From Oligoflexia bacterium (lineage in GTDB: Bacteria > Bdellovibrionota > UBA1018), in contig CAIOHW010000058.1 in assembly GCA_903858195.1 (NCBI GenBank), positions 1-9,577 of the forward strand: DNA of 9,577 nucleotides, in the 5' to 3' direction. Under the pieces are notes generated by a model that made no database searches, was not told the origin of the DNA, and saw only the letters and a program-made list of their open reading frames with translations. Shown piece by piece: positions 1 through 8,553 of this stretch. Within the stretch, counting starts at the first letter, position 1; each line of letters begins with the position of its first letter. The translations under genes and the position numbers were made by a program.

Positions 1-1589
1 AGCTCGAGGAAGAACTGCGAAATGCCCGCCAAAAGGCTGACGCCCTCGAAACTCGAAGCGAGCGCAAGTCCAAGGAGCATGCCCGGCGTCTGGAAGAAAA
101 ATTCACTCAGGCCGCAGAGAAACTCCGCGAAGAGCACGATGCGGCGGCCACTCGGGAGCGCAACAATGGACGCTCGGAGCTCGCCCGCCTCAAGGGCGAG
201 GTCTACACCCCGGTGAGGCGTGCGGTTGAATCCGAAGACCAGGCACGACGTGAAATGACCGAGACCCTCCGCATTGCGGAGGACCAGCGCAGGACGCTTG
301 CCTCTTCCACTGAAAAGGCGGCCGAGGAGCGCATCGCAAAAGGCAACCGCGCCGCCGATGAACGGATCCTGCATGACACCGAGACCCTCAGGGACTCGCA
401 CGGCCGAGAGGTCAGTCAGCTCACGGGCGAGCTCATGTATGCCAAGAGCGTCTATGATCGCGACCTTGGACGCCAAAAGGCGGCCGACACCCGCCGAAGC
501 GAGGTCGCCCAGAAGCACCACAACGAAAAGCTCGAGGACCAGGCCAGGATCCACATCCGGCAGACGCGCGATGCAGAGAGCGCGCATAACGAAGAATTCG
601 AGCGGATGGAATCCGGCTACCGAAAAGAGCAGGACAGAGTCGAAGCCGCGCGCACGGACGAGCACGAACTCTACCTCTCCAAGTTGGAAGAGCAGAAGCA
701 GGCCCAGGTGAGGAGATTCGAGGAAACCGAAGGCGCCCGCACCCGCGCCCAGAGTGCCTCGTTCAAGACTTCCAAGGCTCAGGCACAGGCCCAGATCACT
801 GAGCTTGAGTCGGAGCTCCACCAGCTCAAGACTTCATCCGACCCTTCAGACCTTTCCCCCGAAGCCCTTAGAAACCTGAAGGAGCGAATGGTGGGAGAGA
901 TTGAAGCACAAGCCCGCCTCCGAATTCAGGCAAGCGAAGACAAGTTCACCCATCTGACCGAGAAGAGTCGCCAGAACTATCAGGAGCTCCAGTCGCAGTC
1001 CCAGCACGAGGAGGCGCTTGCCTCACAGGAGCTCGCCCACGCCGAGACGCTCGGACGAATGGCCCTCACCCAGCTTGCGCAGGAAACCCAGTTCGATAAG
1101 GAAAAGGCCCTCCGCAGCAAGGACGACCAGCTGCTTCGCACCACCGACGGCCTCCAGCGGACCTTTTCGCGCCAGATCCTCGAAGAAAGGCGACATTTTG
1201 AAGAGAGCATCGAGGCGCTCCGAAATGACGCAATAGCTAAGAGAAAGCTTGAGCAGCAGGAAGCCGATTTCCAGCTCCGAATGGAGCGGAGGGCTTCCGC
1301 CTCTCAGCAAAATGAGTTAATCCGTGAGTACGAAAAGCGGATTTTGCTCCAAAAGCAGGAACTGGTCGACGAGATGCGATCGGCAAAGACAGGCTGGGAG
1401 AAGTCGCTCCAGGAACAGGAGCGCAAGCACCGTCAGGAAGTCGAAGAACTCTCGGGTTTGAAGGACCGGCAGCTCGCCCAGCTTGAGCAACAGTACCAGG
1501 AGCGGGAACGCGTTTCGGCAAGGAACCATCAGGAAGAAATCGAGAAACTGAAACGCACCCATGCCCTACTCATCGCCAAGAAAAGCTAA
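1..1589 (+). CDS. Long coiled-coil protein of unknown function (5' end outside window)
   Basis: The reading frame is open from the left edge (first full codon at 3) to TAA at 1587-1589, giving 528 visible residues, so the true start lies upstream; the GTG at 213 is only an internal valine. The sequence is almost wholly charged helix former, dominated by Glu, Gln, Arg, Lys and Ala, with no cysteine, one tryptophan and no membrane segment in the visible part. This is typical of a long rod-like coiled coil. Two proline-bearing interruptions break it: around residue 67-71 (VYTPV) and around residues 279-290 (SSDPSDLSPEAL). They divide the rod into at least three segments. It ends in a basic tail (IAKKS). 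Its last 29 bp overlap pyk in another frame. No enzymatic domain is visible. A cytoskeletal, scaffold or SMC-like role is possible, but the missing N-terminus could carry the decisive domain. I do not recognise the family. Confidence 0.85.
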   Translation, partial: LEEELRNARQKADALETRSERKSKEHARRLEEKFTQAAEKLREEHDAAATRERNNGRSELARLKGEVYTPVRRAVESEDQARREMTETLRIAEDQRRTLASSTEKAAEERIAKGNRAADERILHDTETLRDSHGREVSQLTGELMYAKSVYDRDLGRQKAADTRRSEVAQKHHNEKLEDQARIHIRQTRDAESAHNEEFERMESGYRKEQDRVEAARTDEHELYLSKLEEQKQAQVRRFEETEGARTRAQSASFKTSKAQAQAQITELESELHQLKTSSDPSDLSPEALRNLKERMVGEIEAQARLRIQASEDKFTHLTEKSRQNYQELQSQSQHEEALASQELAHAETLGRMALTQLAQETQFDKEKALRSKDDQLLRTTDGLQRTFSRQILEERRHFEESIEALRNDAIAKRKLEQQEADFQLRMERRASASQQNELIREYEKRILLQKQELVDEMRSAKTGWEKSLQEQERKHRQEVEELSGLKDRQLAQLEQQYQERERVSARNHQEEIEKLKRTHALLIAKKS

Positions 1590-3045
1590 GATTGTCTGCA
1601 CCCTGGGCCCCTCCTCGTCTTCTGCCGAGAGAATTGCCGAACTGATCCGCGCCGGGATGGACGTGGCACGCCTGAACTTCAGCCATGGCACGCACGACTT
1701 CCATAGGGGGCTCGTGGCCAGCATCCGCGAGGCAGCCATGGCGGCAGGCAAGACCGTGGCCATCATGCAGGACCTTCAGGGCCCGAAAATCCGACTGGGC
1801 AAGATCCCCGCTCCGGGAGTCATTCTCGAAAAGGGCCAGAAAGTTTGTCTTCATCCCGAAGGCGCAGCACCCAAGTCGCTCCAGCCCGGCGAAAACCCGC
1901 TACCCATCATGGCTGAGATCGCAGCCGCAGTTGCCGCCGACGTGCGCCCCGGAGCCAGGATCCTTTTTGACGACGGCAAGGTGGCGACGCGCGCCATGAG
2001 CGTCGAGGGACCCGAGATCCACGTCGTGGTTGAAGTGGGCGGCAAACTCACGAGCAACAAAGGCATGAACCTGCCGGGCACTCCCCTGTCGATTCCCTGC
2101 CTGACCGACAAGGACCGCGAGGACCTCAAGTTCGGAGTCGAGCAGAAGGTCGATGCCATCGCACTCTCGTTCGTACGGAGCGCAGCCGACATCGAAGAGC
2201 TCAAGGACATTCTCAGGGACCTCACCGCCGAGCCCCCGATGGTGGTTGCCAAGATCGAGCGCGAAGAGGCCGTGGCCCAGATGGACTCGATCATCGAAGT
2301 CACCGACGGAGTGCTGGTTGCCCGTGGCGACATGGCGGTCGAAGTCGGCGCCGAGCGCGTGCCTCCGATCCAAAAGCAGCTCATCAAGAGCTGCAATGAG
2401 CTTGGGGTTCCTGTCATTACGGCAACCCAGATGCTCGAGAGCATGATCTCCTGCCCGACCCCGACGCGCGCTGAGGCGAGCGATGTGGCAAACGCCGTCT
2501 TCGACGGCACGGACTGCGTGATGCTTTCGGGCGAGACCGCCTCGGGTGAGTACCCGGTCGAGGCGGTCCAGACGATGGCAAGGATCATCGAAGAGACCGA
2601 GCGCAACCGCGCGTTTTCGACCCCTCGCGAAATCCTACCCATGCCGGGCTCGATCGTCGAATCGATCGAGTTCAGCGCCTCGCGTATCGCCAACCACGTC
2701 GGTGCAGTGGCGATTGCCTGCCTCACGCACTCGGGCACGGCAGCAAAGACGCTTGCCAAGTTCAGACCCGAGCGACCGATTGTGGCCATCATGGACAACG
2801 AGAGACAGCTTCGCAGGCTTGCGTTTGTCTGGGGGGTCCAGGGCGTGATCATTCCCAAGATCGTCGCAACCGACGACCTGTTTGCCATGGTCGAAACCAC
2901 GCTTCTCGAAAACCGCCTTGCCGAGAACGATGACTATGTCGTCGTCACCGCGGGCGTCCCGACTCTCAGGCGCGGCACGACTAACATGGTCAAGGTGCAC
3001 AAGCTCGGCGCCCAGTCCGAGCGATCGCCGCGCAAGCCTTCCTGA
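1561..3045 (+). CDS. pyk: Pyruvate kinase
   Basis: Cytosolic glycolytic enzyme that transfers phosphate from phosphoenolpyruvate to ADP, giving pyruvate and ATP. The 494-residue length is normal for bacteria (about 470-500). The N-terminal KIVCTLGPSS (9-19) and the substrate-site Arg37 in ARLNFSHG are present, followed by MQDLQGPKIRLG (69-80). The small B domain lies at roughly 85-175. The family signature MVVAKIEREEAV (227-238) contains catalytic Lys231 and metal ligand Glu233; the second metal ligand is Asp257 in ARGD. TATQMLESM (287-295) and the SGETASGEYP loop (323-332) follow. The C-terminal domain (about 370-485) contains THSGTAAKTLAKFRP. Every core element is intact, so it should be active. 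The ATG at 1561 leads directly into the conserved N-terminus. It has only a weak GAGAAA upstream and lies inside the coiled-coil gene, which suggests translational coupling. A short basic tail (about residues 485-494) extends past the conserved core. mutS follows after 7 bp. Confidence 0.97.
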   Translation: MPYSSPRKAKIVCTLGPSSSSAERIAELIRAGMDVARLNFSHGTHDFHRGLVASIREAAMAAGKTVAIMQDLQGPKIRLGKIPAPGVILEKGQKVCLHPEGAAPKSLQPGENPLPIMAEIAAAVAADVRPGARILFDDGKVATRAMSVEGPEIHVVVEVGGKLTSNKGMNLPGTPLSIPCLTDKDREDLKFGVEQKVDAIALSFVRSAADIEELKDILRDLTAEPPMVVAKIEREEAVAQMDSIIEVTDGVLVARGDMAVEVGAERVPPIQKQLIKSCNELGVPVITATQMLESMISCPTPTRAEASDVANAVFDGTDCVMLSGETASGEYPVEAVQTMARIIEETERNRAFSTPREILPMPGSIVESIEFSASRIANHVGAVAIACLTHSGTAAKTLAKFRPERPIVAIMDNERQLRRLAFVWGVQGVIIPKIVATDDLFAMVETTLLENRLAENDDYVVVTAGVPTLRRGTTNMVKVHKLGAQSERSPRKPS

Positions 3046-3052
3046 GCCGCAT

Positions 3053-5692
3053 ATGAGTTCGGTAGCCGCTGATTCCACGCCACTCATGAAGCAGTATTGG
3101 GAGCTCAAGTCGGGCGTACCCGATGCGTTGCTGCTGTTCCGAATGGGTGATTTCTACGAGCTCTTTGGAGACGACGCCGTCGAGGCTTCAAGAATCCTCG
3201 AAATCACGCTCACCTCGCGCGACAAGGGCAAGGCAAACCCCATCCCCATGGCGGGTGTTCCTCACCACGCCGTGCACGGCTACATGCAGCGCCTCCTCAA
3301 GGCCGGCCGAAAAGTCGCCATCGGCGAACAAATGGAGGATCCGGCCACAGCCAAGGGAATCGTGAAACGCGAAGTCACGCGCGTCTTCTCCCCTGGTGTT
3401 CAGTTCGACCTCGATTCGGGTGATGCAGCCTGGCTTGCCACGGCCCTTCCGGAGGATTCAGGTCGCTGGACTCTCTGCTGCCTCGATGTTTCAACGGGCC
3501 AGGGGTTCCATCAAATCGGACTCGATACCCAGGCCCTGCTTGAGGAACTGCAGCGAAACCCCATCCGACAGCTGCTCAGGCTGGGTGGCAGGCTTCCCCC
3601 CGAAGCCTCACAGGCCCTTCGCCCCGGCGCCCTGCTCGAGGATCTGAGCGAGCACCTCCTGGCACTCCCGGCTGCGCGATCGGTTCTTTGCACGAACTAC
3701 GGCATCCAGGCGCTTGAAGCTTTTCTCCCCTCCGAGACTTCAGTTCACGCGATGGGCATCCTCGTCCATTACGCCGTGCGCTCGCAGCGCCTGGAGCGGC
3801 TGGCACACCTCCAGCTTCCCCTTCCCCTGCACCAGGCACAGGCATTGACGTATGGCCCCCAAACCGGCGATCACCTGGACCTGTTTCCAGTCGCAGACGG
3901 CAGACCCAACCTGCTTTCTGCCATACAAGGCACCCGTTCGGCAGCAGGTGCCCGGCGCCTCAGACGCTGGCTTTCGGAGCCCCTCACACGCCCCGCAGAG
4001 ATCCATGCCCGGCAGGAGTCGGTGCGAATGATCTCGTGTGCTCCCGAGGGGGCAATCCAACGGCTCAGGCAAGCACAGTCCGAGATCTACGACCTCGAGC
4101 GAATCCTCGGTCGAGTTCACACTGGGCTTGCCAATCCGCGCGATACCCGAGCACTGGGGGTTTCGCTCCAGCAGATCCCGGCACTGGTCGACACGCTCTC
4201 GCACCTGGGCAAGCTCCCCACCGAGCTTGAGCGTCTCAGGGCCGATCTTGCGGCCGTCTCCGGGCGGCTCGAGACGCTTGCGCTTCGCATCGTCAGCACC
4301 CAGAAAAGCGATGCCCCACTCATCTCACGCGATGGCGGCATCTTTGAACGCGGTACCGATGCCGAGCTCGACCGACTGATCGACCTCAACGAGCGGGGCT
4401 CCGAGTGGCTGCTGGCACTCGAGACGCGTGAGCGCGAGGCGACCGGCATCTCCTCACTCAAGGTCAAGTACAACCGGGTTTTCGGTTACTTCATCGAGAT
4501 CACGCAGGCGCACATCAAGAGCGCACCTGCGCACTATCAGCGCAAGCAGACCACCGTCGGTGCCGAACGTTTTTTTACCGATGAGCTCAAGAAGTTCGAA
4601 GAAGAGGCCGTGACCGCACAGGCCAGGCAAAAGGCCCTCGAAGAAAAACTTTTTGCGGGGCTTCTCAGTGCGATTCGCTCGTCGACCCGTGAGATCACCG
4701 AGGCCGCACACCTGCTCTCTGAAGTGGACGCCCTGGCCTCGCTGTCGGCACTGGCCCGGCGTCCCGGCTGGGTTTTTCCGGAGATCGACGATTCTCTTGA
4801 GCTGGACATCCGTGCAGGCCGCCACCCGCTCGTGGATCGCGGGGAGTTCGTGCCCAATGACCTGACACTTGACCCCCAGTCGAGGCGAACCCTGCTCATC
4901 ACCGGTCCCAACATGGGCGGCAAGTCGACCCTCATGAGGCAGGTGGCGCTGATCGTGATCCTCGGGCAGATGGGAGCGCCCGTACCCGCGGCCTCCGCCC
5001 GCTGGGGTGCGGTTGATGCAGTCTACACCCGCATTGGCGCACACGATGCGATTGCTCGCGGACAGAGCACCTTCATGGTCGAGATGACCGAGCTTGCGCA
5101 CCTGCTCCACCATGCCGGAGAACGCTCGCTCGTGATTCTCGATGAGATCGGTCGCGGCACGAGCACTTATGACGGGATGAGTGTGGCCTGGGCCGCGCTC
5201 GAATGGATCTGCTCGCGCATCCGCTCACGCACCCTGTTTGCCACGCACTATCATGAGCTCACCCGCCTCGTGGAGCGCCTGCCCGAGCTCAAGAACACCC
5301 ACATGGCCGTCGAATCACCGAGCGCCAAGGGCTCAGGCGAGCTTCGCTTCTTGTACCAGCTCAAGGAAGGGCCCACCAACGAGAGCTTCGGTATCCACGT
5401 CGCCAAGCTTGCTGGCCTGCCCAAAAACGTGATCGATCGGGCGTGGGAGGTACTGGAATCACTCGAGGGCGAAACCCGCAATCCGCCAAGCTCTACCGGT
5501 CCTGCCGCAAACACCCCGGATCCGGATCAACTTTCTTTTTTCAGTGCCCCTTCCCAGGTCGTGATCAAGACCGAGTACCTCCCCAACCCGGTGGGTGAAC
5601 GCCTTCGAAGTCTTCGCATCGAAGAACTCACTCCGCTCCAGGCCCTGAACCTGCTTGCAGAGCTCCAACGTGAGTCGGCCCGAGATGCCTGA
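3053..5692 (+). CDS. mutS: DNA mismatch repair protein MutS
   Basis: Recognises base mismatches and small loops after replication and, with MutL, starts repair. From ATG 3053 the protein has 879 residues, close to E. coli MutS (853). The mismatch-binding domain carries GDFYELF (32-38), in which Phe34 and Glu36 are the F-x-E residues that stack on and contact the mispair. The connector covers about 125-260 and the core/clamp about 265-565. The ATPase has Walker A GPNMGGKST (618-626), Walker B with DEIGRGTSTYDG (697-708) and LFATHYHEL (728-736). The tail contains QLSFF (826-830), a good match to the sliding-clamp binding motif, then a helical end with LTPLQALNLLAEL (859-871). An upstream in-frame start at 2882 would add 57 residues encoded inside pyk with no family similarity. 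The 3053 start gives the usual short lead before the conserved PLMKQYWELK. No good Shine-Dalgarno is visible, so reinitiation after pyk (7-bp gap) is likely. Confidence 0.97.
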   Translation: MSSVAADSTPLMKQYWELKSGVPDALLLFRMGDFYELFGDDAVEASRILEITLTSRDKGKANPIPMAGVPHHAVHGYMQRLLKAGRKVAIGEQMEDPATAKGIVKREVTRVFSPGVQFDLDSGDAAWLATALPEDSGRWTLCCLDVSTGQGFHQIGLDTQALLEELQRNPIRQLLRLGGRLPPEASQALRPGALLEDLSEHLLALPAARSVLCTNYGIQALEAFLPSETSVHAMGILVHYAVRSQRLERLAHLQLPLPLHQAQALTYGPQTGDHLDLFPVADGRPNLLSAIQGTRSAAGARRLRRWLSEPLTRPAEIHARQESVRMISCAPEGAIQRLRQAQSEIYDLERILGRVHTGLANPRDTRALGVSLQQIPALVDTLSHLGKLPTELERLRADLAAVSGRLETLALRIVSTQKSDAPLISRDGGIFERGTDAELDRLIDLNERGSEWLLALETREREATGISSLKVKYNRVFGYFIEITQAHIKSAPAHYQRKQTTVGAERFFTDELKKFEEEAVTAQARQKALEEKLFAGLLSAIRSSTREITEAAHLLSEVDALASLSALARRPGWVFPEIDDSLELDIRAGRHPLVDRGEFVPNDLTLDPQSRRTLLITGPNMGGKSTLMRQVALIVILGQMGAPVPAASARWGAVDAVYTRIGAHDAIARGQSTFMVEMTELAHLLHHAGERSLVILDEIGRGTSTYDGMSVAWAALEWICSRIRSRTLFATHYHELTRLVERLPELKNTHMAVESPSAKGSGELRFLYQLKEGPTNESFGIHVAKLAGLPKNVIDRAWEVLESLEGETRNPPSSTGPAANTPDPDQLSFFSAPSQVVIKTEYLPNPVGERLRSLRIEELTPLQALNLLAELQRESARDA

Positions 5693-6980
5693 GCCGCGCT
5701 TCCTGCAGATCACCGTGCCGGTCGCACTGACCTACTTTGGCCTGATGGCGCTGGGCATGGTCGACCTGCTTTTGGTGGGGCGGATCGGCGCAGCCGAGCA
5801 GGGCGCAGTGGGCGTCGGCACGTCGTTCTTTGCCTGGTTTCTGGTTTTCGGTATCGGCCTGCTCTCGGCCATGGACTATTTCGTCTCGACCGCCTTCGGC
5901 TCGGGAAGGCCCCGGGACGCCGCATCGATGCTGGTACAGGCCCTGTGGACTTCGACCTGGCTTGCCGTCCCGCTGACGGCTGTGTTGCTTGGAATCGCTG
6001 CCAGGATCGAGTTTTTTGGCGTCCACCCCGATGTTGCCCCGCTTGCCTCGGGCTATCTCAAGATCCTCGCGCTCTCGCTCTGGCCGGTCTACCTTTTTGC
6101 AGCCGCGCGCAACTACCTGCAGGCACTCCACCGCGTCTGGGAGGCCTTTGCCCTGCTCATTGCTGCGAACCTCCTTAACTGGGCGCTCAATGTCGCGTGG
6201 ATCCCGTCGATGGGAGTCGATGGATCAGCGTGGGCGACCGTCGCCTCGCGCATGCTCATGGCCCTTGCCATGATCGCCATGGCGCTCTGGCACGCACGCG
6301 GGGAGCTCCGCTCACTTCCACGCGGCCCTTCCTACCGCGAGCAGCTCGCGCTCCCGCGACTCGGGCTTCCCGCTGCCCTGCAGGGCACGGCAGAGGCGGG
6401 CGTATTTGCGCTCTCGACGATTCTCGCCGCGCGCCTCGCCCCCGAGGCGGTCGCGGCACACCAGATCGTACTGAACCTGGCCAGCATGACATTCATGGTG
6501 CCGCTGGGAATCGGCACGGCAGCAGCCGTCTGCGTGGGGTTTTTTCTCGGGCGAAACGATCCCATGCGCGCGCGAGGCGAAGGGTGGCGCGCGCTTCGCT
6601 ACACACTGGCATTCATGGCCTGCACGGCGATCCTTTTTTCAGTCGCTGCACGCCCGCTGCTTGGCCTCTACACCCGCGATCCGGGCGTGCTTGCGCTTGC
6701 CGTTCCAGTGATGGTCGTGGTCGCGCTCTTTCAGCTCTTTGACGGCACGCAGACCGTGCTGACCGGAGCGCTTCGCGGGTGGGGCGACACCCGGAGCGCT
6801 TTCTACCTCAACCTCGCAGGCCATTGGGCACTCGGGCTCCCGATCGGACTGTGGCTGGGCTTCTCCCAAAAAATGGGGATTCTCGGAATCTGGATCGGCC
6901 TTGCCACGGGACTCACCGCCGTGGCGATTGCACTGCTCTGGACGTGGAACCACCGCACGGGCCCGGCTGAGGCCGAATGA
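5685..6980 (+). CDS. MATE-family multidrug/toxin exporter (NorM-like)
   Basis: Inner-membrane antiporter that would expel organic cations or drugs in exchange for Na+ or H+; the substrate cannot be read from the sequence. From ATG 5685 it has 431 residues. Twelve hydrophobic segments can be seen in two halves of six, as MATE proteins have. The first begins ITVPVALTYFGLMALGMVDL and continues into LLVGRIG, the family's N-terminal signature. In the second half, AHQIVLNLASMTFMVPLGIG matches the NorM AHQ..N....F..P...G motif and TGALRGWGDTR matches the GxLRGxxDTR loop. The start is uncertain: ATG 5685 overlaps the mutS stop by 8 bp, while GTG 5670 (weak AGAG before it) and TTG 5655 are in frame and would add 5 or 10 residues. 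None has a strong ribosome site, which fits coupling to mutS. The end overlaps arfB. Nothing looks truncated. Confidence 0.92.
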   Translation: MPEPRFLQITVPVALTYFGLMALGMVDLLLVGRIGAAEQGAVGVGTSFFAWFLVFGIGLLSAMDYFVSTAFGSGRPRDAASMLVQALWTSTWLAVPLTAVLLGIAARIEFFGVHPDVAPLASGYLKILALSLWPVYLFAAARNYLQALHRVWEAFALLIAANLLNWALNVAWIPSMGVDGSAWATVASRMLMALAMIAMALWHARGELRSLPRGPSYREQLALPRLGLPAALQGTAEAGVFALSTILAARLAPEAVAAHQIVLNLASMTFMVPLGIGTAAAVCVGFFLGRNDPMRARGEGWRALRYTLAFMACTAILFSVAARPLLGLYTRDPGVLALAVPVMVVVALFQLFDGTQTVLTGALRGWGDTRSAFYLNLAGHWALGLPIGLWLGFSQKMGILGIWIGLATGLTAVAIALLWTWNHRTGPAEAE

Positions 6981-7402
6981 TGGCGTCCGCGAGGCCTGGC
7001 TCCATTTGGATCGCGCCCTCTGAGATCGAGTGCACCTATGTCCGAAGCTCCGGACCCGGGGGCCAGAATGTCAATAAAGTCAGCAGCAAATGCCAGCTGC
7101 GGTGGAATGCACTGGCAAGCGTAAGCCTGCCCCCGGCAGTGCACCAGCGTGTCCTGACCAAGCTCGCAAACCGACTGACCACCGATGGCTCGCTCATCAT
7201 CACGAGCGACCGGTACCGCGACCAGAGGCGAAATCGAGATGACTGCCTCGACAAGCTCCACTCCCTGATCGCCGAGGCGGCCTTAAAACCCAAGGCGCGC
7301 AAAGCCACCCGTCCCACCCGAGCGAGCCAACGCAAGCGTGAGACGACGAAAAAGGAGCACGGCAAAAAGAAGGGGCTTCGCGGGCGGGTCCGAGACTACT
7401 AG
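6977..7402 (+). CDS. arfB: Alternative ribosome-rescue factor ArfB (peptidyl-tRNA hydrolase, RF-1 domain)
   Basis: Releases the nascent chain from ribosomes stalled at the 3' end of broken mRNAs, without a stop codon. The 141-residue length matches E. coli ArfB/YaeJ (140). The catalytic GGQ lies in SSGPGGQNVNKVSS, where Gln triggers ester hydrolysis. It lacks the stop-codon-reading domain of full release factors. The lysine/arginine-rich C-terminal tail, including RPTRASQRKR and a final KGLRGRVRDY, is the part that enters the empty mRNA channel in this family. Two adjacent in-frame ATGs exist at 6977 and 6980. The GAGG at 6969-6972 is 4 nt from the first and 7 nt from the second, so 6980 may be the start actually used. 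Either overlaps the stop of the exporter gene, so expression is probably coupled. It is the last gene of the rightward cluster and converges on mutY after 13 bp. Confidence 0.94.
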   Translation: MMASARPGSIWIAPSEIECTYVRSSGPGGQNVNKVSSKCQLRWNALASVSLPPAVHQRVLTKLANRLTTDGSLIITSDRYRDQRRNRDDCLDKLHSLIAEAALKPKARKATRPTRASQRKRETTKKEHGKKKGLRGRVRDY

Positions 7403-7415
7403 ACGGGAGCCCTCG

Positions 7416-8474
<1,059 letters not shown>

Positions 8475-8479
8475 TGCCC

Positions 8480-8484
8480 CCTCC
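8480..8484 (-). promoter_or_regulatory. Ribosome binding site deciding the mutY start
   Basis: On the minus strand GGAGG precedes the ATG at 8474 with a 5-nt spacer. It is the strongest Shine-Dalgarno match in the window. It favours this ATG over the upstream in-frame TTG (8498) and ATG (8486); the latter falls just upstream of the site. Confidence 0.75.
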
Positions 8485-8486
8485 AT

Positions 8487-8538
8487 ATCCTGTCTCAAGA
8501 GTCTTTCTTAAAAGTCTTTCTGGATAGTTCTTCTGGGG
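8487..8538 (+). repeat. 13-bp direct repeats in the mutY/amidase divergent region
   Basis: AGTCTTTCT occurs exactly at 8500-8508 and 8513-8521. A variant, AGTTCTTCT, lies at 8526-8534. All three are in 13-bp register, so the units are AGTCTTTCTTAAA, AGTCTTTCTGGAT and AGTTCTTCTGGGG. A further degenerate unit (8 of 13 matches) may precede them at 8487-8499. The array fills most of the 79-bp gap between two divergent starts, so it could bind a regulator of one or both genes. It could equally be a relic of tandem duplication. I see no convincing -35/-10 pair here. Confidence 0.6.
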
Positions 8539-8553
8539 ATCGACTGCGTCACG

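Noticed and set aside
22..216. A small 64-codon frame at the left edge
   Set aside because: It overlaps the open coiled-coil frame that runs from the window edge and is Ser/Arg/Pro-rich like other shadows.
1851..2900. A 349-codon open frame antisense to pyk
   Set aside because: It has Ser/Ala/Thr-rich low-complexity composition with no recognisable motif, and long antisense frames are expected opposite GC-rich genes.
2882..3052. A 57-residue N-terminal extension of MutS from the upstream in-frame ATG
   Set aside because: It lies wholly within pyk in another frame, has shadow-like Ser/Arg/Pro composition, and MutS family members begin close to the PLMKQYWELK segment.
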